This document shows positions 1 to 7,238 of a stretch of DNA of 64,000 nt, in pieces. A program made the position numbers and the translations under genes. Positions within the stretch are counted from its first letter, which is position 1. Each line of letters begins with the position of its first letter. The notes under the pieces are model-generated. The model was not told the DNA's origin. It did no database searches and saw only the letters and a list, made by a program, of their open reading frames with translations. The stretch is from STC-113 sp964553745 (GTDB lineage Bacteria > Patescibacteriota > Gracilibacteria > BD1-5 > UBA2023), in assembly GCA_964553745.1 (NCBI GenBank), contig CAZKLD010000006.1, forward strand, positions 1-64,000, in the 5' to 3' direction.

Positions 1-155
1 CAAAAAGCATTGGGGTCGGAAACGCCATCTTACAGGATGTCACAGATAAGGAGGTGTCGCGGACGATTCCGCCCCCAAACCCCTCTTGAACGCATCTCGC
101 TTGTTCCATTACGCTACTCGCCTCGTGCCTCGGCCCGCTAGGGGTAATGATGGAG
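1..155. repeat. End of an intergenic repeat element
   Basis: This stretch is a diverged reverse-complement copy of the repeat block near 17.57-17.73 kb. Both share a motif that reads as AATGCTTTTTG in one orientation and a GC-rich part around CCCGCTAGGGG. No open frame crosses it. From about 156 to 421 the sequence is AT-rich and I see no gene or RNA. Confidence 0.7.
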
Positions 156-421
156 ACCATGACATTTATTAAATTAACTTGAAGAATTGGATTTGATATT
201 TTGTGAAAAAACATAGACTGAAAGAGTTTAAATTTAATTAAAGCTTGATGCTAGAAAAAATTAAAGATTCTTTTTTTTGAGAAGTGGAAAAAAGATTTAA
301 AAACCCTTTTTTATGAGCCTTTTTAATTTCGTGGATATTTTGGAATTGGAAATTCATATATGTTTTACTTTTCATTGATGAGAAATACGTATCAATATCT
401 CCAAATATATTCTGACCAAAT

Positions 422-1267
422 ATGTATTTCACAAAATTAGAATATATTTTAAGCTTGAATATTATTGATTTATACAATTGCCTATTGTATCCAATAGCAA
501 CCTCAATATTATTTGTAGTATTTGTTGAATGGATAACCACTTACATGATTATCATTCTAAATAATGTAAAAAATAATATACTTAAAAATGAAAAACTTAC
601 CAAAGAAGAATCACAAGATTTAAAAAATGAACTAAGAAAAGAAAGGAAAAAATATTCAGATTTGGTTGCCTCGGATAATAATGAGATATTGTCTCTTCAG
701 GAAATCAATTCGGAATATAAAATTGATATGGAGCAAAAAGTTACAGAAAGATTAAGAATTGCTGAAGATAAAAATATAAAAAGAATCGAGGAACTTGAAG
801 AAAATCTAAAAAAATCAGAAGTTATTTCTTTGGAAAGGTTAAACAAAAATAATAATTTAAGCAAAGAATTTAATGATTTAACAGATAGACATAAAAATGA
901 AATTAATGAATTAAGATTAAAAATTACCGAATCTAAGAATGAAATTGATAAAATTGATAATGCTGTTGACAAATATAAAAAAGAATATCAGGAATTTAAA
1001 AAAAATTACTTATTTCAACAATTTGATGATTTAATTGATTATATTCAAACTGATAGATATTCTTTGAGCAGCAGGTTTACTTGAAAGGATATTATGTATC
1101 TTGATATTAAATGAATTATTGAAATAGCTGAGGATAATGAATGAGATTCATATTATAGGTTTACGGATAAATGAAATAAATTTGCTGAATATTTCTTGGA
1201 AAATTATAACTGAAATAGATATATTAAAGGAGAAAAAGAAATAAATATTGAAGATATACCATTTTAA
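422..1267 (+). CDS. Membrane-anchored coiled-coil protein, hypothetical
   Basis: With UGA read as Gly the frame runs 281 codons to TA A at 1265; a standard-code reading would stop at 1082. One hydrophobic segment lies near residues 15-45. Residues about 50-205 are Lys/Glu-rich and look like a long coiled coil. The last 60 residues (KGIIEIAED, YYRFTDKG, FAEYFLEN) resemble a small winged-helix fold, but this is a weak impression. The next gene starts 13 bases downstream, so the two may be co-transcribed. I do not recognise the family. Confidence 0.75.
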
Positions 1268-1280
1268 TAATTTTTTTTCT

Positions 1281-1898
1281 ATGGATAATAAACAGTTTAA
1301 TAATACAAATGTATTCATTCAACTATTAATATTATTCTTTACAATATGGATATGATTTTCTGCAAATTCAATTGCGAAAAAACAGAATGATTTTACAGCA
1401 GATCAGAATGATATTTCAAAGATTCAAACAGATATTCTATCTCAGCAAACAGATATTCTATCTCAGCAAACAGATATTCAAAAACAATCCTTGCAGTTTG
1501 AAAGAGATAAAAACTTTGCAGAGGTGGCGGCAAAAAATTTGGATAAAATGAACGATTTATTTGATAGAATAATGTCTACTGATCCCATGCTTAAAGATAT
1601 ACATGAAAAGGTAAAAAATTGAGTTGAAATTAAGGATTTAAAGAATCTTGATTTGTATGTGAGTAATTTTGAAGACATATGAAAACAATGGTGTGATTGA
1701 AGGATAAGAAGCAGTGACTTAGAGTTTGTTTTTAAAAATCAATTAGAAAACGTTTGCTGAAACCAACAAATTTTTTACAGATATCAAAATGCCAAAAGTG
1801 GTTTTGCATGAATATGTAAATCTCTATTTCCAAAATCAACCGTTATGGCAACAAAGGCAAATCCACAAAGATGTGTTATAATAAGGGGTATAAAATAA
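1281..1898 (+). CDS. Small membrane protein with QQTDI repeats, hypothetical
   Basis: A 205-codon frame that needs UGA as Gly at several positions. One transmembrane helix is predicted near residues 13-32 (FIQLLILFFTIWIGF). It is followed by a polar stretch with the short repeat TDILSQQ and then a mixed alpha region with four cysteines towards the C-terminus. It follows the coiled-coil gene closely, so both may act together at the membrane. The family is unknown. The island with different composition begins shortly after its stop. Confidence 0.7.
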
Positions 1899-2040
1899 TT
1901 TAACCAAATTAATTTTGACAAATCAAAAAAACAAATATAATTAGGGTGTAAATATGACATCCAAGTCAAGGGACGAAATATCTACAAGCTCATTAACATT
2001 CTGTGAAAATAAGCAATAATAATGTTAATAATGAATATTG

Positions 2041-2076
2041 ATTAATGAATTGGATCCCCGTATTCAGGAGGATGAC
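2041..2076. repeat. GGATCCCCG/CGGGAA-type intergenic repeat at island edge
   Basis: The sequence TTGGATCCCCGTATTCAGG resembles the short inverted repeat TGGATTCCCG...CGGGAA also seen at 2973-2996 and 17814-17840. It marks the left edge of the island. Confidence 0.45.
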
Positions 2077-2110
2077 GATATATATTAACTACAGGAGAAA
2101 GGAGACGGAT

Positions 2111-2959
2111 ATGAAAGAATTTGAGTTTGCTCAAGGGAGCATGACGGGTAGAGAACACAGGCGGGTAGGGAAGAATAATCAAGACGCATGCGAGGTGATT
2201 ATGGGGGATGACTTCATTATCGCTACCGTGTGCGATGGATGCAGTGACGCGAAGGCGAGTGAGGTCGGGGCGAATCTGATCTGCAGAATGCTGAATGCCA
2301 GAATGGCAGAAAATATTCAGCGTCTGGCGGATGAATTGGCCCTGGCAGAAAATGCCGAGAAGGTGATCGGGAATTATCTCGAGAACCTGAGGGTCGCATG
2401 CATCGATGACATCATCGCAGTATGCATGAAGCTGAATGCGAACTACCTCGTTGGGATCAAAGACTTTTTTTTGTCGACAGTTGTGAGTGTAATTGTTACA
2501 CGTGAAATTGCTTTCATTGCCTGCATCGGCGATGGTGTGATTGTCGTGAACGGCGAACCGTATCAAATCGGACCGTTTCCCGACAACGAACCGCCGTATA
2601 TCGCTTATGGGGCAGTGGATCCGGCAAAAGTCCGTGTAGCAAAAGAGCTCTACCGATTCAATCTAGTCAAGATCCTGCCGTCTGCCGACCTTAACTCAGT
2701 GCTCATCGGCTCCGACGGAGTGGAGGACATCATCTCGCATGAGTTCTCCAATATCCCCGGCAAAGACGAGAACGTCGGCAACATCTCCCAATTCTGGGAT
2801 AACCCGAAATTCTTCAGCAATGTCAGTCTCCTCTCTCGTAAGCTTAATCTCTTCAACACTGACTCCATGAGGATAGACTGGGAAACCAAGCGCATCAAGC
2901 GCGAACCCGGTCTCCTCCCGGATGACACCACAATGGTGGTCGTGCGGAGGAAGGCATAA
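2111..2959 (+). CDS. PP2C-family (PPM) protein phosphatase
   Basis: This predicted metal-dependent Ser/Thr phosphatase is 282 residues long, the size of a single PPM domain. Family motifs are visible in order: NQDA near residue 24, VCDGCSDA near residue 42, IGDGV in the middle, GSDGV, and DDTTM close to the C-terminus. These acidic residues normally bind the two metal ions. The start at 2111 is chosen because AAAGGAG lies at 2098-2104; an upstream ATG at 2045 sits inside a repeat-like sequence. The next gene is a kinase-like protein, so the pair probably add and remove phosphate from a shared target. Confidence 0.88.
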   Translation: MKEFEFAQGSMTGREHRRVGKNNQDACEVIMGDDFIIATVCDGCSDAKASEVGANLICRMLNARMAENIQRLADELALAENAEKVIGNYLENLRVACIDDIIAVCMKLNANYLVGIKDFFLSTVVSVIVTREIAFIACIGDGVIVVNGEPYQIGPFPDNEPPYIAYGAVDPAKVRVAKELYRFNLVKILPSADLNSVLIGSDGVEDIISHEFSNIPGKDENVGNISQFWDNPKFFSNVSLLSRKLNLFNTDSMRIDWETKRIKREPGLLPDDTTMVVVRRKA

Positions 2960-2972
2960 CCGTTAATCATAC

Positions 2973-2996
2973 CTGGATTCCCGTTTTCACGGGAAA
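2973..2996. repeat. Short inverted repeat TTCCCG/CGGGAA
   Basis: TGGATTCCCGTTTTCACGGGAA forms a small hairpin between the phosphatase and kinase genes. A related copy lies at 17814-17840. It lacks a T-run, so I do not call it a terminator. Confidence 0.6.
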
Positions 2997-3022
2997 GACA
3001 GTAAATGAAGGAGGTGATTCCT

Positions 3023-4909
3023 GTGGTAAGAACCGTTATCATAAACGGCAAAGAGATTGATCTCAGACGCAAGAAGATTAAGGCACAAGGAGGTGAGGCG
3101 TATATCTATGAATTAGGATCAAATTTGGTTGCGAAGATTTTCCGCAGGGGAGACGATGATTTCTATCTCGGTAATCTGGCGGAACAGAAAGGCGCGGAAT
3201 CCAGGCTCGCTGAGCATCAGAGGAAACTCCCTGCCTTTCCTGTGAATCTTCCGCTGGAGGTGGTGAAGCCCAAGGACCTCGTGACTGATAAGTCGGGTCT
3301 GATAGTCGGCTACACCATGCCTTTCATACCGAATGCCGATCCTCTTCTGAGCTACTCCGACAAGGGCTTCGTCAAGAAGTCCGGAATAGACAACAACTCC
3401 GTAGTGGCAATCTTCAGGAACCTATATGAAGCGGTCAGGAAAACCCACTCCGCTAACGTGGTCATAGGTGATTTCAATGATCTGAATGTCCTCGTGAGCG
3501 CTCTGCAGAAAATCCACCTCATCGACTCCGACAGCTTCCAGTTTGCAGGCTTCCAGTCAACCGTCTTCACCGACAGGTTCGTGGATCCTCTTCTCTGTGT
3601 GGCAAAAGATGGTAAGGTGATGCTCATGAAGCCTCATAACAAGGAATCCGATTGGTATGCCTTCGCTGTGATGCTCTTCCAGAGTTTCCTTTATCTGAAT
3701 CCATATGGCGGAGTTTACAAGCCTCAGGATAAGACGAAGAAGATTCAGCACGAACTCCGTCCTCTCCACAACATCTCCGTACTTTCGCCAGAAGTCATCT
3801 ATCCGAAATCGGCAATCCCGTACAAAGTTCTGCCGGATGAGGTGCTCGGCTTCTTCGAGAATCTGTTCCACAAGGACAAGAGAGGTACATTCCCATCGAT
3901 TCTCCTTGATAATCTCAGGTGGACAAAGTGCACAGTCTGCGGAGCGGAGCATGCAAGAAACAAGTGTCCCGAGTGCAACCAAGCCAACCCCAACGCCATC
4001 AAAGAAAAGGTGGTCTGGAGAGGCAAGGTCAAGGCGACCAGATTCTTCACGACAAAAGGGGTAATCCTTTTTGCCAAAGCGGAGTCTGGAATGCTCAAGT
4101 GGCTGTATTTCGATGATTCGAAGTTCAAGCGCGATGACGGTACGATTCTGACCGAAGGCAAGCTCGAACCCGGATTCAGATTCAGGATAATGGGCAGAGA
4201 AACCCTTTTTGCGAAGGGCGACAAACTCATCACATTCGGATCAGATTCCAAAATCAAGGAGGTGAAAGAGATAGATACATGCAATTCCCTGAGCGTTTTC
4301 GATGCGAATGAGAATGCACGCTACTGGGTCGATTCCGGAGGCTTCCTCTCAAGGGATGATACCTTCGGGCCGATCGTCATCGGAAGCGTGTTGTCGGGAG
4401 AAACCCTCTTCTGGACCGGCTCTGATTTTGGCTTCGGCTTTTACAGGGCAGGAAACATCTGCACCGGATTCGTCTTTGGCGCTCATAAGAAGGGGCTTAT
4501 CGACTCAATAAAGCTTACCCTCAAAGGTCAGCTTCTGGATGCGTGGACTTATTTCGGTCATGAGGTATGCTGGTTCTTTGCTACCGTCTCACTAGGCGGG
4601 AAGCTCATGAACATCTGCTATCTTATCGGCCGAGATGGCACGATTCTGTCAAAAGAAGAGTGTAACAAAGACACGACAAACCACTGGCTGTCTGGAAACA
4701 TAAGAGGCAAAGCAGCGGTCGGCAAGCTCATCTTCGCACCAACCGATGATGGCATCATCCGCATAGAGCTAGATTCTGGCACCATAAGGGTAACAAAGGA
4801 ATTTCCTGATACTGCACCATTCCTAGACTCCGACAGTGCTCTTCATATCGGCAAAGGCGAGATTTATGTCGTCCGCCGGCATGAGATCCTAAGTTTGAAA
4901 ATAGATTGA
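3023..4909 (+). CDS. Protein kinase-like protein with zinc ribbon and C-terminal repeat region
   Basis: The N-terminal half looks like a divergent protein kinase of the type found in VWA-PP2C-kinase clusters: IKAQGGEAYIYEL resembles the glycine loop, AKIF carries the lysine, GDFNDLNVLV the catalytic loop and LIDSDSFQF the metal-binding loop. A zinc ribbon follows (CTVCG...CPECN), then a beta-rich region that could be a propeller. I choose GTG at 3023 because AAGGAGGTGA at 3008-3017 is an ideal ribosome site; an ATG at 3005 is the alternative. The gene ends in TGA, read as Gly in code 25. Read-through would join it in frame to the following hydrolase. Confidence 0.8.
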   Translation: MVRTVIINGKEIDLRRKKIKAQGGEAYIYELGSNLVAKIFRRGDDDFYLGNLAEQKGAESRLAEHQRKLPAFPVNLPLEVVKPKDLVTDKSGLIVGYTMPFIPNADPLLSYSDKGFVKKSGIDNNSVVAIFRNLYEAVRKTHSANVVIGDFNDLNVLVSALQKIHLIDSDSFQFAGFQSTVFTDRFVDPLLCVAKDGKVMLMKPHNKESDWYAFAVMLFQSFLYLNPYGGVYKPQDKTKKIQHELRPLHNISVLSPEVIYPKSAIPYKVLPDEVLGFFENLFHKDKRGTFPSILLDNLRWTKCTVCGAEHARNKCPECNQANPNAIKEKVVWRGKVKATRFFTTKGVILFAKAESGMLKWLYFDDSKFKRDDGTILTEGKLEPGFRFRIMGRETLFAKGDKLITFGSDSKIKEVKEIDTCNSLSVFDANENARYWVDSGGFLSRDDTFGPIVIGSVLSGETLFWTGSDFGFGFYRAGNICTGFVFGAHKKGLIDSIKLTLKGQLLDAWTYFGHEVCWFFATVSLGGKLMNICYLIGRDGTILSKEECNKDTTNHWLSGNIRGKAAVGKLIFAPTDDGIIRIELDSGTIRVTKEFPDTAPFLDSDSALHIGKGEIYVVRRHEILSLKID

Positions 4910-4927
4910 TGTTTTTTGCCACGTACA

Positions 4928-4945
4928 GACGCGATTAATCGCGTC
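4928..4945. repeat. Perfect 18-bp palindrome GACGCGATTAATCGCGTC
   Basis: This is the first of three related palindromes placed between or after the island genes (4928, 6192, 7048). A second hairpin, AGACGTAG with CTACGTCT, follows at 4951-4970 just before the ribosome site of the next gene. Confidence 0.85.
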
Positions 4946-4987
4946 TCAAAAGACGTAGCCCGCTACGTCTCAACAAGGAGAAATGCC

Positions 4988-6028
4988 ATGAAAGAACTTC
5001 AGCTTCCCCCGAACTACACCGAGAAAAACGCATACAATTCGGCTTTTGCCGTAACCAACATCTCCGCGCTACAGAAGTTCGCCGAAGACTGGAAGATGCA
5101 CTATGCGCTGAAGCCGGTCGGAGGCGACCGCAAGAAGGTCCATCTGCTCATCATCGATGACCAGTTCGACTTCAGCTTCGCTGACGGTGCGCTGTATGTC
5201 GGTGGCAGGAGCGGCACGGGCGCCATGGACGATCAGAAAAGGCTTGCCGAGTTCATCTTCAGGAACTTGGGCGTAATTTCCCAGATAACTCCCACGATGG
5301 ATTCGCACCTTCCTTATCAGATCTTCTTCCCGGTCGCCCACGTGCTAGATGACGGATCCCACCCGGAACCCAACACCATGATCCTCGCAGACGAGTACAA
5401 GCACGGAAAATACCGTGCCAATCCTGCAATGGCACGCCAGATCGGAGTCGATCCCGTCTGGCTCTCCAAGCAGTTCGCCTACTACTGCGAGCAGCTCGAG
5501 GCCAAGGGCAAGTACAAGCTCTATCTGTGGCCCTACCACTGCATGCTCGGCTCCAACGGCCACAAGCTCGCCGGGGTCATCGAAGAAGCTCGGCTTTTCC
5601 ACAGCTTCGCCCGCGGCGCCGCCAACATCCCTGAGATCAAAGGCGGCAACCCGCTCACCGAACACTACTCGATCTTCAGCCCCGAAGTCAGCGTCTGCTG
5701 GGATGGACAGGCCATCCCCGGCGCCCAGAAGAACACCGCCCTCATCCGCAAGCTGGTGGCTTCCGACTACGTCATCATGACTGGTCAGGCTGCGAGCCAC
5801 TGCTTGAAGGAATCCATCGAGGACTTCCTCGCGGAAATCCTTGCAATCGATCCCGAGCTCGCCAAAAAGGTCTACATCCTCCAGGATTGCACCTCTTCGG
5901 TCGTAGTTCCGGGAATCGTCGACTTCACCGACGAGGCAGAGAAGGCAATGCAGAAGTTCCAGGACGCCGGCATGAATCTGGTAAGCTCCACGAACCCCAT
6001 GGAAAACTGGCCGGGAATGAAACTCTGA
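4988..6028 (+). CDS. Isochorismatase/nicotinamidase-like cysteine hydrolase
   Basis: The 346-residue product has isochorismatase-family features. IIDDQFDF near residue 52 holds the catalytic Asp, and TGQAASHCLKESIEDF near residue 270 holds the candidate nucleophilic Cys. Members include nicotinamidases, so a role in NAD or nicotinamide turnover is possible but not shown. It is longer than a usual 200-residue nicotinamidase. The start at 4988 follows AAGGAG at 4975-4980. The stop is TGA; in a UGA=Gly host translation would run on to TAG at 6140, adding a 38-residue tail. Confidence 0.82.
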   Translation: MKELQLPPNYTEKNAYNSAFAVTNISALQKFAEDWKMHYALKPVGGDRKKVHLLIIDDQFDFSFADGALYVGGRSGTGAMDDQKRLAEFIFRNLGVISQITPTMDSHLPYQIFFPVAHVLDDGSHPEPNTMILADEYKHGKYRANPAMARQIGVDPVWLSKQFAYYCEQLEAKGKYKLYLWPYHCMLGSNGHKLAGVIEEARLFHSFARGAANIPEIKGGNPLTEHYSIFSPEVSVCWDGQAIPGAQKNTALIRKLVASDYVIMTGQAASHCLKESIEDFLAEILAIDPELAKKVYILQDCTSSVVVPGIVDFTDEAEKAMQKFQDAGMNLVSSTNPMENWPGMKL

Positions 6029-6191
6029 AAAACTCGACCTTTGCGTTCAAAATTTACGTTTCCTCGCGCTTCGTGGCACTGCCACGATTTGCTCCGGTAC
6101 GCATTTTTCGCGCAAATACCTTCGCTTTTGAGAGTTTCATAGATGCGTCATCTGAAAAACGTACAGGCGTAGCGCTGCTACGTCTCAACAC

Positions 6192-6207
6192 ACGCGATTA
6201 ATCGCGT
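6192..6207. repeat. Palindrome ACGCGATTAATCGCGT, copy 2
   Basis: This second copy of the island palindrome lies just before the ribosome site of the VWA gene. A partial copy of the CGTAGC/GCTACG hairpin precedes it at about 6163-6184, so the same two-hairpin arrangement is repeated in front of two genes. Confidence 0.8.
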
Positions 6208-6225
6208 CTCAACAAGGAGGAAGCC

Positions 6226-7035
6226 ATGAGCCAGACAGCAAATCTCAACACGCTTTTTCAGGGCGCAGTCCAAGAGGGAACAATTTCCCCGGGCACTGCA
6301 AATGCCCTGACTCTTATCGATGTGGGGGCTCAGATCCAGGCCGGGCTCGGTGCGAACATCGATGATCTCGATGCCTCTGAGGTCACCCTCGTTGCAATGC
6401 TCATCGACGACTCCGGGTCCATCCGCTTCGCGGGGAATGCTCAGGAGGTTCGAGACGGGCACAACCTCGTGCTCGACTCGATCGCGGGAGCCAAGCAGAG
6501 CGGCAAGACCCTAGTCCACACCAGATACCTGAACGGCACCGTCCTGTACCCGTTCGTAACCGTCGACCAGGCAGTCAGGATGGATGCAAACAATTACAAC
6601 CCGATGGGAGGAACTCCTCTCTATGACCAGTCGGTCATCATCGTGGGAACGCTGGTGGCAGAGATGCTTCGTTACATGGATAACGGAGTTCCTTGCCGGG
6701 CGATCCTCGGAATCATCACCGACGGCAAAGATGAGCACTCCCTGAAGTTCGCAGATCCCATGGAGGTGAAGAAGGTATTCGACGACATCCTTATGTCTGA
6801 ACTCTCTGTCATCATCTCCGGCATGGGCATCGACGACGGCGGCAGGACGGATTTCACCCAGATCTTCGAGGCGATAGGCATCCGCAACGAGTGGATCCAT
6901 GATCCCAAGAAGTTCGCAACCAAGGAAGAGAAGGAATCGGCCGTCCGCAAGATGTTCCAGATGTTCTCCCGTTCTGCGGTTCGGGCCAGCCAATCCGCCG
7001 GCAACTTCGCAAGCATGGGCGGATTCACCGTCTAG
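6226..7035 (+). CDS. VWA-domain protein (TerY-like)
   Basis: This is a 269-residue von Willebrand factor A protein without a signal peptide. The metal-ion-dependent adhesion site is visible as LIDDSGSI near residue 62 and GGTPLYD near residue 128, and ITDGKDEH carries a further acidic group. Cytosolic VWA proteins next to a PP2C phosphatase and a zinc-ribbon kinase are known as TerY-P triads in tellurite/stress-type operons. The start has a strong AAGGAGG site at 6214-6220. The stop is TAG, so this gene is intact in either code. Confidence 0.85.
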   Translation: MSQTANLNTLFQGAVQEGTISPGTANALTLIDVGAQIQAGLGANIDDLDASEVTLVAMLIDDSGSIRFAGNAQEVRDGHNLVLDSIAGAKQSGKTLVHTRYLNGTVLYPFVTVDQAVRMDANNYNPMGGTPLYDQSVIIVGTLVAEMLRYMDNGVPCRAILGIITDGKDEHSLKFADPMEVKKVFDDILMSELSVIISGMGIDDGGRTDFTQIFEAIGIRNEWIHDPKKFATKEEKESAVRKMFQMFSRSAVRASQSAGNFASMGGFTV

Positions 7036-7047
7036 GTGATCCGCACA

Positions 7048-7065
7048 GATGCGATTAATCGCGTC
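7048..7065. repeat. Palindrome GATGCGATTAATCGCGTC, copy 3
   Basis: This third copy of the island palindrome follows the VWA gene. Its core GCGATTAATCGC (7051-7062) is perfect, and one outer pair is T-G. Confidence 0.8.
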
Positions 7066-7089
7066 TCAACAACAAAAACCAATATTCCT

Positions 7090-7099
7090 AAAGGAGGAA
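7090..7099 (+). promoter_or_regulatory. Orphan Shine-Dalgarno sequence
   Basis: TAAAGGAGGAAACCAC is a strong ribosome-binding site, but no start codon or frame follows. A terminator begins within about 8 bases. It has the same layout as the sites before the other island genes, so a fifth gene may have been deleted here. Confidence 0.5.
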
Positions 7100-7106
7100 A
7101 CCACAA

Positions 7107-7135
7107 AAAGCCCGCTCGAAAATCGAGCGGGCTTT
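7107..7135 (+). terminator. Intrinsic terminator closing the island
   Basis: The inverted repeat AAAGCCCGCTCGA / TCGAGCGGGCTTT has a 3-base loop. It is the right end of the island; the next gene uses TGA as Gly. Confidence 0.85.
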
Positions 7136-7238
7136 GAAAGTTTGTGCTGCATCGGGCAAATTTAATTTTATATGAATTTGCCAAATTAAGCATTTATATT
7201 ATAATAAAAACATTATTTATTTTTTCACTCAATTTCAT

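Larger units (their letters stand above)
2045..7135 (+). other. Standard-code, higher-GC island (TerY-P-like signalling module)
   Basis: Four genes in this block contain no in-frame TGA, encode all glycines with GGN, have strong Shine-Dalgarno sequences, and are visibly richer in GC than both flanks. Two end at TGA (4907 and 6026), which the flanking genome would read as Gly. Short palindromic repeats separate the genes and an intrinsic terminator closes the block. Immediate neighbours on both sides use TGA as Gly. The simplest readings are recent acquisition from a standard-code bacterium or a join made during assembly. Confidence 0.8.

Noticed and set aside
2045..2110. Upstream ATG of the phosphatase gene
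   Set aside because: It lies inside a short inverted-repeat sequence and has no ribosome site; ATG 2111 follows AAAGGAG at the right distance.
3005..3022. GAAGGAGGTGATTCCTG looks like the 3' end region of 16S rRNA
   Set aside because: No rRNA sequence surrounds it. It is an ideal Shine-Dalgarno region before the GTG start of the kinase-like gene.
4928..7065. Island palindromes as a CRISPR or att site pair
   Set aside because: They are intergenic palindromes in front of genes, with unequal spacing and no direct-repeat pair flanking the island.
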